Source: Marinobacter persicus
GTDB lineage: Bacteria > Pseudomonadota > Gammaproteobacteria > Pseudomonadales > Oleiphilaceae
Assembly: GCF_900114155.1 (NCBI RefSeq)
Contig: NZ_FOSC01000012.1
Span: forward strand, 1-64,000
Direction of reading: 5' to 3'
Length of the DNA: 64,000 nt
The position numbers and the translations under genes were made by a program. The first letter of the stretch is position 1, and each line of letters opens with the position of its first letter. Of this stretch, positions 24,923 through 33,225 are shown piece after piece. The notes below the pieces were generated by a model that worked only from the letters and a program-made list of their open reading frames with translations, was not told where the DNA came from and ran no database searches.

Positions 24923-25315
24923 TCAGTCGGGCGTTACACCCTGAAGATCAAAGTGCCGTGATCGCACGGCGCTTACCTCCACGTGAATGTGGCGGCTGTT
25001 CAGCCCAAAATCGGACGCCGCCTGCCTCACGGCCTTCTGAATTTCAGCATAGGCCCGCGCTTCCTCGTCTGGCATCACCATCAGCATGACAGCGAACACG
25101 GATTCTTTGTGAACGTTGCCCTCGTACTCGCCTTTGAAGGCGTGGCCATCTTCGGCCCAGTAGCCGGTCAGCCAGGCATTATCATGGCCTCCCATCACCG
25201 TCGCGCCCCCAAACTTCCGGGAAAGCTGCCGGGCGATCCGCTCACTCGCCAGGGGCACCTGTTCCGGCTCTGCCGACAGAATGACCAGAAAACGACTTCT
25301 TTCATTGCCCGTCAT
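24923..25315 (-). CDS. Hypothetical protein paired with a membrane protein
   Basis: 130 residues, no recognised family. It shows an alternating beta/alpha pattern (RFLVILSAEPEQVPLASERIARQL, then SVFAVMLMVMPDEEARAYAEIQKAV, then HIHVEVSAVR), compatible with a small ferredoxin-like fold. It starts 16 bases after the stop of the larger gene upstream and is presumably translated from the same mRNA. It may bind the partner protein or nucleic acid; nothing in the sequence decides. Confidence 0.55.
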   Translation of the reverse strand: MTGNERSRFLVILSAEPEQVPLASERIARQLSRKFGGATVMGGHDNAWLTGYWAEDGHAFKGEYEGNVHKESVFAVMLMVMPDEEARAYAEIQKAVRQAASDFGLNSRHIHVEVSAVRSRHFDLQGVTPD

Positions 25316-25331
25316 GGCAAACTCCTTTTCA

Positions 25332-26687
25332 TCAGCGCTTGGCCAGATAGATGTAGAACGAGATCAGTACAAGAATGGTCGTGGACAACGCAATGGAGCC
25401 ATCGGGCTGGAGCCATTCGAACACATCCAGCACCCCGGGAATGTCATCACGCTCCAGGCCCCGGGAGGCGGTCGTCAACGAAATAAACAGATCAATAACG
25501 GCGACGCCACCGATACCGGCAAGAATCAATTCCACCGAACGATCGAGCTGGCTCTTCCGGGCTTCCAGCAGGCGGGAGATTTTGGAGCGAATCAAGCCGG
25601 TACGCTCCAGGGAGCCCTCAATCAGCTCGCCCAGATTCCAGGCCGCATACGTAGCCCTGACCACCTTGGCTCGTTCGGCCTGAACCCCGATGATGGCTTC
25701 ATTGAATTCAAGGCGAGTGAATTCCAGGTGGTCCAGGGTCTTCGTAATGTCCGTCATCAGCCGGTGCAAATCTTTACTGCGGCGCCGCGAGCCCGCAATG
25801 TCGTTGAGCTCCGAATAACTGGATTTCAGGATGCCGCCGTATATCGATAACACGGCGTTGTAGAGCTGGCAGACGGACAGACCGCGAAGCCAGTTGTTCG
25901 CCTGGGACTCCACATCGTCCGCAACTGCCAGGATGTTGCCTGAGCCCACAAATTGTCTGGCCTCCAGCAATGCCTCCGGCGAGCCAGTGTACGAGGCCCA
26001 CAGCCGCAAGCTGTCGCCAAGCGGACCGTTCAGGGCGCTTGGCTGCGTTACCACGTATCGGCCGGTCCAGAGCACATAGGTGTCTGGTGCGTCCGGTGAA
26101 TCGAACGACACATCCCGAAACACCGTCAACTTTTTCGGATCTCGAAGATACGACACGGCGCCGGCGTCTTTGTACCGTTTGCGCTTGTCGAACCCAAGCG
26201 CGTACTGGTGGAATGTCGGGTACACCGTGTGCTTGTAGACCCATTTGGCCAGCCGGGAGAGCGCACCGTCGAGGCGGTGTCCAGCAAGCAACTCAACAAG
26301 ACCTGGTTCGCGGGTGTCAAAGGCTACGTCCAGCTGCAGCAGGGCGACCGTGTCATCGTAAAGGTACAGGTGACAGTGCTCGATCACGCCGCCGTTGTCG
26401 GCCAGAAGCTCGCCGATGTCGGCAGGCAGGGGCGTGTCATCCATTGCCACCGAGTAACAGGCGAACGGTTGGAAGAACGCCGGCAGGTTATCGTGCTCAA
26501 GTGTTCCGTAACCGTTTGTCCAAGGCCATTCAAAGCGCCTGAGAGTGTCTGTTTCGGGCAACAGATTGAGCGGGGCACCGGCATCGCAGCCGGCCTCCGC
26601 CATTTGCTTCAGGGCATCCGCAGCGCGACGCTCGCTGTCTGCACTAATGGGCGATCGCACAGGCGACAGCGTTCGCACTTTCAGCAT
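25332..26687 (-). CDS. Large hypothetical protein with two C-terminal membrane helices
   Basis: 451 residues. The first 330 are soluble, with no recognised domain; then a helical segment (about 330-395) with ATYAAWNLGELIEGSLERTGLI and SKISRLLEARKSQLDRSVE, followed by two membrane helices (LAGIGGVAVIDLFISL and LSTTILVLISFYIYLAKR). A long cytosolic domain ahead of a coiled hinge and a terminal hairpin is the general outline of CorA-like channels, but the GMN motif is missing, so identity is open. It forms a two-gene operon with the 130-residue protein downstream. Confidence 0.5.
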   Translation of the reverse strand: MLKVRTLSPVRSPISADSERRAADALKQMAEAGCDAGAPLNLLPETDTLRRFEWPWTNGYGTLEHDNLPAFFQPFACYSVAMDDTPLPADIGELLADNGGVIEHCHLYLYDDTVALLQLDVAFDTREPGLVELLAGHRLDGALSRLAKWVYKHTVYPTFHQYALGFDKRKRYKDAGAVSYLRDPKKLTVFRDVSFDSPDAPDTYVLWTGRYVVTQPSALNGPLGDSLRLWASYTGSPEALLEARQFVGSGNILAVADDVESQANNWLRGLSVCQLYNAVLSIYGGILKSSYSELNDIAGSRRRSKDLHRLMTDITKTLDHLEFTRLEFNEAIIGVQAERAKVVRATYAAWNLGELIEGSLERTGLIRSKISRLLEARKSQLDRSVELILAGIGGVAVIDLFISLTTASRGLERDDIPGVLDVFEWLQPDGSIALSTTILVLISFYIYLAKR

Positions 26688-27010
26688 GTTGGATTTCCTA
26701 CGGTCTTTTTCAGAGGGTCGTCAGGCGTAAAACGTCTTGTAGTTTACCCCTGAATGCCACACTTTGGTAAAACCCGTGCTGGCCTCAGTAGGCGTCCTCG
26801 CTGTAAATCAGCTCGTAGCTGTGGCTGTAGATTTCCAGAATGTTTCCGAAAAAGGGGTTTTCCAACCGGATCGGGTTGATTCTCGAGCCGGTTAGCCTGG
26901 GGCTGGGATTTACCGTGTTACCCGCCCATGCGGTGATCGCTCACGCGCGGCGATGGCTTTAAACTGTTCTGGTTTAAAACGGTACGGTCAAAACCGTTAA
27001 GGAAATGAGA
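26688..27010. other. Intergenic region with a 52-codon remnant on the minus strand
   Basis: Between two divergent genes there is one minus-strand frame (26785-26940) without a start codon. It ends [16 protein letters not shown] followed by SYELIYSEDAY. Its composition is that of a real C terminus, so it looks like the tail of a deleted gene. Near the right end GGTTTAAAACGGTACGGTCAAAACCG may be part of the promoter of the methyltransferase. Nothing else is seen. Confidence 0.3.
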
Positions 27011-27766
27011 ATGGACGAACTCCAGCTACTGATCGATCTCCATAAACACGCCAACCGCCAGGGCCCGGGAGGCGATGCCGAGACCGAACGAGCCTTGGAT
27101 CTTGCGGGCCTGAGCCGCGCCGCGCCCTTGAAAGTGGCCGATATCGGTTGCGGTACGGGTGCCTCCGCGCTAACACTGGCCCGCATGCTGAACGCCGAGA
27201 TCACGGCGGTCGATTTTCTTCAGGCGTTTCTGGACGAGCTGGAAACCCGGGCCCGGCGGGAAGGGCTTGAGGAAAAGATCACGCCGGTGTGTGCGTCCAT
27301 GGACGAACTTCCGTTTGAGGACGAGGCGTTTGACGTGATCTGGTCCGAAGGCGCGATCTACAACATCGGGTTCCAGAAGGGCGTTTCGGATTGGAAGCGT
27401 TACCTCAAGCCCGGCGGTGTGTTGGTTGCCTCGGAACTTACCTGGACCACTGGCATGCGCCCGGCGGAACTTCAGCAGCATTGGGATAATGAATACCCCG
27501 AAGTCGATACCGCCTCGGCGAAAATGAAGGTTCTGGAGGACAACGGTTATTCTCCGGTGGGCTATTTTCTATTGCCCGAACACTGCTGGCTGGCCAATTA
27601 TTACCGGCCCATGCAGGCGGATTTTCAGGGGTTTCTGGAACGCCATGGCAACAGTGACGAAGCTCGTGCCATCGTTGAGGCCGAGCAGCATGAAATCGAG
27701 CTCTACGAAAAATACAAAGCGTTCGTCAGCTATGGCGTGTACATTGCGAAAAAGTCCGATGCCTGA
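27011..27766 (+). CDS. Class I SAM-dependent methyltransferase
   Basis: 251 residues. LKVADIGCGTGASALTLARM is motif I, ITAVDFLQAFLDELE motif II, FEDEAFDVIWSEGAIYNIGF motif IV and YLKPGGVLVASE motif V. The C-terminal part (about 170-250), ending FVSYGVYIAKK, is the substrate cap; substrate unknown. ATG 27005 is in frame two codons earlier, but AAGGAAAT favours ATG 27011. A diverged fragment of the same gene type lies at 29739-29781. Confidence 0.85.
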   Translation: MDELQLLIDLHKHANRQGPGGDAETERALDLAGLSRAAPLKVADIGCGTGASALTLARMLNAEITAVDFLQAFLDELETRARREGLEEKITPVCASMDELPFEDEAFDVIWSEGAIYNIGFQKGVSDWKRYLKPGGVLVASELTWTTGMRPAELQQHWDNEYPEVDTASAKMKVLEDNGYSPVGYFLLPEHCWLANYYRPMQADFQGFLERHGNSDEARAIVEAEQHEIELYEKYKAFVSYGVYIAKKSDA

Positions 27767-27796
27767 AACCCACCCAAACCGAGCTTTGACCCGTTC

Positions 27797-28258
27797 ATGA
27801 AAAAGTCCATCGCCCTGGCCACTCTGATTCTTCTGCTGTTCGTCGGCATCGTGTTCCAGTATTACATCACCGCGCTGCCAGACCTGGAGCAGCCGATTAC
27901 CCTCCGTGAGGCCAGCATTACCACCGAGGCAGGCTCGGTGTCGGCCACCTTTGTGGATAACGCGGGCGATCCGTTCATGTTTGGCTTCCGCGCCAGTGAA
28001 GACTTTGAGCCGGAGGTGTACCCGGCGTTCTACATGCGCAACCCGGAACTGGTGCCTTACATGTACTGGCCGAACATTGGCGGGCCGGATGAGCGGGCGT
28101 TGTTGCGTGTGGTGGAGGGCTGGCTGCAGCGTAATGCGCCACCGGAGCTGATGGAGCGGCTGGAGCAGGGCCATGCGAAAGACTTGTCTGTTGATGAACA
28201 GAAAATAGCAGCGGTGTATGAGGTCTACGCACTGTTGCGTGAGCGTCACCAGGGCTGA
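27797..28258 (+). CDS. Hypothetical exported or anchored protein
   Basis: 153 residues. An N-terminal hydrophobic segment (IALATLILLLFVGIVFQYY) acts as signal anchor. The rest is acidic with aromatic clusters (FEPEVYPAFYMRNPELVPYMYWP) and a helical tail. No family is recognised. It follows the methyltransferase by 30 bases and precedes a membrane protein by 7, so the three may be one operon. Confidence 0.5.
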   Translation: MKKSIALATLILLLFVGIVFQYYITALPDLEQPITLREASITTEAGSVSATFVDNAGDPFMFGFRASEDFEPEVYPAFYMRNPELVPYMYWPNIGGPDERALLRVVEGWLQRNAPPELMERLEQGHAKDLSVDEQKIAAVYEVYALLRERHQG

Positions 28259-28265
28259 CACAACC

Positions 28266-28667
28266 ATGACGGTCTCGCTTGCCCTCAAGGCACTGGTTAT
28301 CTGGGTCGTGATTCTGATGCTGGCCATGGCCAACGGTTTTCTGCGTGAGTTTGTTCTCATGCCCAGGCTTGGTACTCCCGCCGCATTGGTATTCAGCGGC
28401 TTGTTGTTGTCGGCGCTGATTCTGGGCATAGCTTACCTGTCGCTTCCCTGGTTAAAGCCCGGCTCCCCAATCCAATACTGGCTGGTGGGCTTTGGCTGGC
28501 TGGCGCTGACCCTGGTGTTCGAATTCTCCTTTGGACTCTGGCAGGGCAAGTCCTGGCCGGTGATGCTGGAAGCCTACTCCTTCAAGGGCGGTAACCTCTG
28601 GCCCGTGGTGCTTGCAGTCACGGCGGTGGCGCCTTACCTTGCCGCCAAATTGCGGGGCTGGTTGTGA
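28266..28667 (+). CDS. Small membrane protein, four predicted helices
   Basis: 133 residues. MTVSLALKALVIWVVILMLA, PAALVFSGLLLSALILGIAY, IQYWLVGFGWLALTLVFEFS and LWPVVLAVTAVAPYLAAKL are the membrane segments. No named family is recognised. Start at 28266 chosen because the preceding gene stops at 28258. The last eight codons recur in-frame at 29779-29802 downstream of a MITE-like element. Confidence 0.6.
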   Translation: MTVSLALKALVIWVVILMLAMANGFLREFVLMPRLGTPAALVFSGLLLSALILGIAYLSLPWLKPGSPIQYWLVGFGWLALTLVFEFSFGLWQGKSWPVMLEAYSFKGGNLWPVVLAVTAVAPYLAAKLRGWL

Positions 28668-28768
28668 GTAGGGTAGAGGGCTTTTGAAGTTTGTTCTTAG
28701 TAAGCTATCCGGGGCATTCCGGGGCAGCAATGATGCCTACTAAATGCTTCAGGCGATACTCTTGATAT

Positions 28769-28789
28769 ATATACGGCATCGCCGTATAT
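28769..28789 (+). promoter_or_regulatory. Operator dyad of the higBA locus
   Basis: ATATACGGC-ATC-GCCGTATAT is a perfect 9-bp inverted repeat ending seven bases before the higB start and overlapping the TATATT -10 region. This is the usual position for autoregulation by HigA/HigBA. Confidence 0.7.
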
Positions 28790-28796
28790 TTTGAGA

Positions 28797-29108
28797 ATGC
28801 TATTCATCGAGACTTCAACGTTCACCAAGCTATTGCCGAATTACCTCACGGATGAGGAATACCGTGGGCTTCAAACGTATCTTCTGCAGAAGCCGGATGT
28901 GGGCGACCTTATAAAGGGCTCAGGCGGTGTTCGTAAGGTTCGATGGGCACCAGCGGGTTCCGGGAAGAGCGGTGGTATCAGAGCCATTTACTACTGGAAG
29001 AAGTCTGACCACGAGATATGGATGCTCACGCTGTACAGTAAATCAGAGCGCGCCAGCATTCCTGGCCATATGCTCAAGCAGATAGCGGAGGCAATCAAAA
29101 ATGGGTAA
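28797..29108 (+). CDS. higB: RelE/HigB-type toxin
   Basis: 103 residues. MLFIETSTFTKLLPNYLTDEEYRGLQ, GDLIKGSGGVRKVRWAPAGSGKSGGIR and AIYYWKKSDHEIWMLTLYSK are the pattern of the HigB-2/RelE-like family (type II mRNA interferase). ATG 28797 is preferred over the TTG two codons earlier. Its stop overlaps the antitoxin start by 8 bases, the reverse-order (toxin first) arrangement of hig systems. Contrary to the other two loci of this island the pair is intact. Confidence 0.88.
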   Translation: MLFIETSTFTKLLPNYLTDEEYRGLQTYLLQKPDVGDLIKGSGGVRKVRWAPAGSGKSGGIRAIYYWKKSDHEIWMLTLYSKSERASIPGHMLKQIAEAIKNG

Positions 29109-29388
29109 CAGGAACCTTGGGGCAGAGATACTTGACGGTATCAATGAAATCAAACAGTTCAAGAAAGGCAAACTAGCTCTACGAACCCATGAGCTTTCAG
29201 AACCCTCACCACCCAAAGTGATCAGGCTGAAATTGCACATGTCGCAGTCAGCATTTGCCGGCCTAATGGGTGTGAGTGTGCGAACCCTTCAGGACTGGGA
29301 GCAGGGTCGGCGTGAGCCACAGGGTCCTGCGGTTGCGCTTCTGCGTATTGCTGAGCAGCATCCCGAAATTTTTAATCAGCTTCACTGA
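29101..29388 (+). CDS. higA: HigA-type antitoxin (XRE family)
   Basis: 95 residues. The helix-turn-helix MSQSAFAGLMGVSVRTLQDWEQGRREPQGPA occupies about 47-78, preceded by a toxin-neutralising N-terminal segment. It represses its own operon, probably at the 28769-28789 dyad. The last bases are 16 bp from the MITE-like element. Confidence 0.88.
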   Translation: MGNRNLGAEILDGINEIKQFKKGKLALRTHELSEPSPPKVIRLKLHMSQSAFAGLMGVSVRTLQDWEQGRREPQGPAVALLRIAEQHPEIFNQLH

Positions 29389-29404
29389 CCCACGAGAGGT
29401 TCAA

Positions 29405-29673
29405 CTAGTGTCCCGTCTGGTTAATTCGCTGATCTACTGCGTAGCTCTGGGGTTCCTGGCCAAGGCGCCAGTGTGCAGGTGTGGTGGTGCCACATCAAGC
29501 GCTGGCAACACCGGCCAGGAATCCCAGAGCTACGCCCTTCGGGAGCCACTGAGAGCGTTGATAGCCGCGTTGCGCTAATTCGATATGGAACCACCATACC
29601 TTCATTAGCACGCCTTGCTCTCAACGCTCTCAGTGGCTCAGTAGGTCAACGAATTAACCAGACGGGACACTAG
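29405..29673. mobile_element. MITE-like element with nested inverted repeats
   Basis: A perfect 24-bp terminal inverted repeat (outer part CTAGTGTCCCGTCTGGTTAA at the left, complement at 29650-29673) bounds 269 bases without a gene. Two further inverted repeat pairs lie inside: GCGTAGCTCTGGGGTTCC near 29439 with its near-copy near 29537, and GAGCCACTGAGAGCG near 29550 with its complement ending near 29640. The outermost CTAG may be a palindromic target duplication. Presumably mobilised in trans by a full-length IS. Confidence 0.85.
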
Positions 29674-29738
29674 GCCAAGCACCGGATGCCAAACCCCTCT
29701 GCTTTGCTGTGGTTTTGTCACCGGTGATATGCAGCCGC

Positions 29739-29802
29739 CGCGCCTTTGAAAGTGGCTGATATTGGCTGCGGTACGGGTGCCAAATTGCGAGGCAGGTTGT
29801 AA
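29739..29802 (+). pseudogene. Chimeric scar: methyltransferase fragment fused to membrane-protein tail
   Basis: 29739-29781 matches 27121-27163 (motif I of the methyltransferase) with 4 differences in 43 bases, all synonymous. At a shared GCC it switches to a copy of 28644-28667 (last codons of the membrane protein). Frame is kept across the junction and the chimera ends at TAA 29800. No start exists: an in-frame TGA lies a few codons upstream. It is the remnant of a second copy of the 27.0-28.7 kb gene group after an internal deletion of about 1.5 kb. Confidence 0.8.
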
Positions 29803-29820
29803 GAAAGGAGCGTGTGGTTC

Positions 29821-30342
29821 ATGGAAATCCTGCCGTATGAGAAGGTAAGGGCCGAATTCAAACCCTGGACGGAAACCTATCTGGCCGTCGCCCAGGCGCT
29901 GATTCGGTTTATTGAAACGGATGAGATGGAGGTGATGCACTTCGGCTCCACCTCCGCCAGGGTTGGTGGCAAGGGCATCATTGATCTGTCGGTGCTATAC
30001 CCCGAAGGCCGGTTGCAGGCGGCGGTTGATCACCTCAAAACACTGGGCTTTCAGGACCAGGTATCCACCAAGCCCTTCCCCCCGGAGCGCCCGCGCAAGG
30101 ATGGCGCAGTGCTGTTTGAAGGCCGAAAGTACCTGATTCACGCCCATGTGATTCAAAGGGATTCCGAGGAACACCAACGCCAACGCGCCTACCGGGATTA
30201 CCTGCTGGCCAATCCACAGGTTCGCGCGGACTATGAACGCGAGAAAATAGCAATTCTGGCTGAAGGCGTGGATGATCAGGATGTGTACGTAAAGCGCAAG
30301 GCGCCGTTTGTGAAGACTATACTTCACGGGCTGGAGCGCTGA
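29821..30342 (+). CDS. GrpB/UPF0157-family nucleotidyltransferase-like protein
   Basis: 173 residues. VMHFGSTSARVGGKGIIDLSVLY has the GS...D-x-D-like nucleotidyltransferase strand; LGFQDQ and LFEGRKYLIHAHVI with the paired basic residues follow the UPF0157 pattern. The first five codons from GTG 29812 are excluded because AAGGAG fits ATG 29821. Biochemical role unknown; family members bind nucleotides and some are fused to dephospho-CoA kinase. Confidence 0.82.
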   Translation: MEILPYEKVRAEFKPWTETYLAVAQALIRFIETDEMEVMHFGSTSARVGGKGIIDLSVLYPEGRLQAAVDHLKTLGFQDQVSTKPFPPERPRKDGAVLFEGRKYLIHAHVIQRDSEEHQRQRAYRDYLLANPQVRADYEREKIAILAEGVDDQDVYVKRKAPFVKTILHGLER

Positions 30343-30399
30343 TTCGATCAGCGCAAACAAGGATTGGCTAAGGGCCCGGACGGGCCAAGAGGAAGCACC

Positions 30400-31725
30400 A
30401 TGAAGCGCCTGACTCCCATCGCACTCCCCCTGCTTGCAGGATTTCTCGCCGCATTGGGCCCTGCGGCGCCAGCCTGCGCTCAAACGGATTCCTATATGAG
30501 CGCCGAAGCATCGGACCCCCGGCAATTGGGCTGGATGACGGGCTTCCCGCCGCCACCTGAAAAACTAATCATGCAGCCCGAATCGGATTTCTTCAGCTTC
30601 CCAAAAATGCGCTGGACAGTCTGCCACATCCGGGAATTGATGCCCACCAGGCAGGTGAGCCGGGGCATTGGCGCACCGGTGCCGCTGGAATATGCACTCG
30701 ATGATGGTATTGATGCGGTGACCTTTACGCCCATGGGCGGCGGGGAACCGATGACCTGGGAAGAGTCGCTCTCGGCGAACTACACCGATGGCATGCTCAT
30801 CCTGCATGAGGGCCGGGTGGTTTACGAACACTACTCCGGTTGCCTGGACGAAACTGGCAAGCATGCCGCCATGTCGATGACAAAATCCATGACCGGACTG
30901 CTGGCGGAGATTCTGGTGGTCGAGGGGCAACTGGACGACACCGCGCAGGTTTCGGCCATTGTTCCGGAGCTGGTGGACAGCGCCTTCGGGAGCGCGACGG
31001 TGCGCCAGGTGATGGACATGACCACGGCGCTGGATTACAGCGAAGACTACGCTGATCCGGAAGCGGACATCTGGCTCTATTCAAAGGCGGCGAGCCCATT
31101 GCCCAAACCCGAGGGCTATGAGGGCCCCAACGGTTACTTTGAATACCTGCAAACCGTGAAACAGGATGGCGTTCATGGCGAAGCCTTCGGTTACCGGACC
31201 ATCAATACGGATGCACTGGGCTGGATTATCTCTCGAGTGACGGACAAGAGCGTTGCGCAACTGCTTTCCGAGCGGCTGTGGAGCCAGATGGGCGCCGAGC
31301 AGGACGGCTACATGACGGTGGACGCCAAGGGCACCCCGTTTGCTGGCGGCGGACTGAGTGCTGGTTTACGGGATCTGGGGCGTATTGGGCTGCTGATGCT
31401 GAACGACGGCAAACTGAATGGCGAGCAGCTGTTTCCTGAAAAGGTCACTGAAAACATTCGGGCGGGTGGCGACAAGGAGGTATTTGCCAAGGCCGGTTAT
31501 AACACTCTGGAGGGTGGAAGTTACCGGAGCATGTGGTGGCTTTTGCATAATGAACACGGAGCTTTCGCTGCACGGGGTGTGCATGGGCAAACCATCTATG
31601 TGGACCCGACCGCCGATATGGTGATTGTCAGGTTGGCATCGTTTCCCGTGGCGAAAAATGCCCGGATTGACCCGACCTCGCTGCCCGCCTATCAGGCGGT
31701 AGCGGATTACTTGATGAGTAAATGA
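30400..31725 (+). CDS. Serine hydrolase, NylB/class C beta-lactamase type
   Basis: 441 residues with a signal peptide (MKRLTPIALPLLAGFLAALG...ACA). Catalytic SxxK is S159-M-T-K162 in SMTKSMTG. The region GMLILHEGRVVYEHYSG, MDMTTALDYSEDYADPEADIW and the closing HGQTIYVDP are those of 6-aminohexanoate-oligomer hydrolase (NylB) relatives, not of true AmpC (no KTG). Expected in the periplasm, hydrolysing an ester or amide. AGGAAG precedes the ATG at 30400. Confidence 0.85.
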   Translation: MKRLTPIALPLLAGFLAALGPAAPACAQTDSYMSAEASDPRQLGWMTGFPPPPEKLIMQPESDFFSFPKMRWTVCHIRELMPTRQVSRGIGAPVPLEYALDDGIDAVTFTPMGGGEPMTWEESLSANYTDGMLILHEGRVVYEHYSGCLDETGKHAAMSMTKSMTGLLAEILVVEGQLDDTAQVSAIVPELVDSAFGSATVRQVMDMTTALDYSEDYADPEADIWLYSKAASPLPKPEGYEGPNGYFEYLQTVKQDGVHGEAFGYRTINTDALGWIISRVTDKSVAQLLSERLWSQMGAEQDGYMTVDAKGTPFAGGGLSAGLRDLGRIGLLMLNDGKLNGEQLFPEKVTENIRAGGDKEVFAKAGYNTLEGGSYRSMWWLLHNEHGAFAARGVHGQTIYVDPTADMVIVRLASFPVAKNARIDPTSLPAYQAVADYLMSK

Positions 31726-31779
31726 CCATCCGGTGCTCTTTGATGACTGGCGGTGACCAATAACCAGCCGCCGTTGCTA

Positions 31780-32397
31780 TTACGGCAGAATCACCAGGTG
31801 ATTGGGCAGCTCATTGCGCTCGTGAGTCGCCGGTACGTGCTCTTTGAGGAGCTTGCCGCAGGCTTCAATGCAGTCCAGAAAGCCCTGCCGGGTCTGGCCC
31901 TGGTGCACCTTGGCGGTGAAGTCCGCCACTATGTCTTCCCACACCTGGTTGTCCAGAACGTCGGCAATGCCCTGATCCACCAGAATCTCCACATAGCGTT
32001 CCGCCTCCGAGACGAAGATCAGCATGCCGGTGCCGCCTTCGGTATGGTGCAGGCTCTGCTCCAGGAACTGGCGCCGTGCCAGGTTGGAGGCTCGCCAGTA
32101 ACGCACCTGCCGGGGAATCAGCCGGGTGTTGATGCTGGGCATTTTGAACAGCAGGCTGAGTACGATGAAAACACCCCACTGAACCAGCAACAGCACGTCG
32201 GCTCCGAACCAGCTACCGAAGTAGTTGGCAATACCCGGTACCAGTAGCGCCAGGATGCCGGCCCAGAGCAGGGGAATATAGCTGTAATTGTCGGACTGGG
32301 CCGTCAGTACAGTGACCAGTTCGGCGTCGGTGTGCCGCTCTACCTCGTTGATGGCAGCGGTTACGGCTTCCTGATCGGTTTTGCTTAGTAATGTCAT
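31780..32397 (-). CDS. TPM-domain protein, membrane-inserted form
   Basis: 205 residues. TDQEAVTAAINEVERHTDAELVTVLTAQSDNY opens a TPM (YgcG-type) domain that is interrupted by two membrane helices (about 42-90) and completed by GMLIFVSEAERYVEILVDQGIADVL. Third gene of the lemA operon. Some TPM domains have phosphatase activity; the role here is unknown. Confidence 0.8.
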   Translation of the reverse strand: MTLLSKTDQEAVTAAINEVERHTDAELVTVLTAQSDNYSYIPLLWAGILALLVPGIANYFGSWFGADVLLLVQWGVFIVLSLLFKMPSINTRLIPRQVRYWRASNLARRQFLEQSLHHTEGGTGMLIFVSEAERYVEILVDQGIADVLDNQVWEDIVADFTAKVHQGQTRQGFLDCIEACGKLLKEHVPATHERNELPNHLVILP

Positions 32398-32457
32398 GAT
32401 TCTGTGATTCTCATATGCAGGTGAGAGGATTCAGCGCGCGCGGATACCAAAGCGGAA

Positions 32458-33225
32458 TTACCAGCCACCGGAAGCACCGCCACCGCCGAAGCCGCCTCCG
32501 CCGCCGCCAAAACCACCGCCGCCGAAGCCGCCACCGCCACCACGACCGCCCATGGCGGCACCGAGCAGCGCCGCGCCGACCAGGGCAGCGCCACCGCGCC
32601 CGCCACGGCCACCGCGACTACCGATAAAGAACACCACGCCGAGCATGCCGAGGAATATCAGCCCCACCAGGCCGGCATTGGGCTTTTCCTGGGCAGCACG
32701 GGGTGACTGCTGACCCTGGGGAACCGCGAGGGGCTCGCCGCCGAGCACCTGGATCATGGCCGCAGCGCCGTTGAAGATGCCGGCTTCAAAATTACCCTGG
32801 CGGAAAGCCGGGCTGATGGCCTGGTTGATGATCACCGAGGATTGGGCATCGGTAAGCCGGCCTTCCAGGCCATAACCCACTTCGATGCGAATGGCGCGCT
32901 CTTCCTCGGCCACGATCAGCAGGGCGCCGTTGTCCTCTCCTTCCTGACCAATACCCCAGTGCCGGCCCAGTTGATAGCCGAAATCCTCAATGGGATAACC
33001 CTGCAGGTTGGGCAGGGTAACCACCACAACCTGTTCGGTGCTGGCCTGTTCGTGGGCTTCAAGCATCTGGGTCAGGCGTGTTTCCACTTGTGGAGAGAGC
33101 ATGTCGGCCCGGTCGACCACCCGGCCGGTCAGCTCCGGAAATTCCGGCGTTGACTGGGCCCAGACGGTGGTCGGGAGCAACAGCAGTAACGTCAGCAGCA
33201 GACTTTTGCGCGGCAATACAACCAT
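32458..33225 (-). CDS. TPM-domain protein with Gly-rich C terminus (YgcG-like)
   Basis: 255 residues. Signal peptide (SLLLTLLLLLPTTVWA), TPM domain (about 30-155, with GRVVDRADMLSPQVETRLTQML, VVTLPNLQGYPIEDFGYQLG and ALLIVAEEERAIRIEVGYGLEG), one membrane helix (GLIFLGMLGVVFFIG) and a 50-residue Gly-rich tail (GGGGGFGGGGF type). The tail's low complexity is typical of this family. The start overlaps the lemA stop by one base (TGATG). Confidence 0.85.
   Translation of the reverse strand: MVVLPRKSLLLTLLLLLPTTVWAQSTPEFPELTGRVVDRADMLSPQVETRLTQMLEAHEQASTEQVVVVTLPNLQGYPIEDFGYQLGRHWGIGQEGEDNGALLIVAEEERAIRIEVGYGLEGRLTDAQSSVIINQAISPAFRQGNFEAGIFNGAAAMIQVLGGEPLAVPQGQQSPRAAQEKPNAGLVGLIFLGMLGVVFFIGSRGGRGGRGGAALVGAALLGAAMGGRGGGGGFGGGGFGGGGGGFGGGGASGGW

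Noticed and set aside
23637-29728. Identical 14-mer TTGTCACCGGTGAT at 23637-23650 and 29715-29728
   Set aside because: It contains a 10-bp palindrome, which raises the chance of recurrence; two copies alone do not define an element, though both lie beside gene scars.
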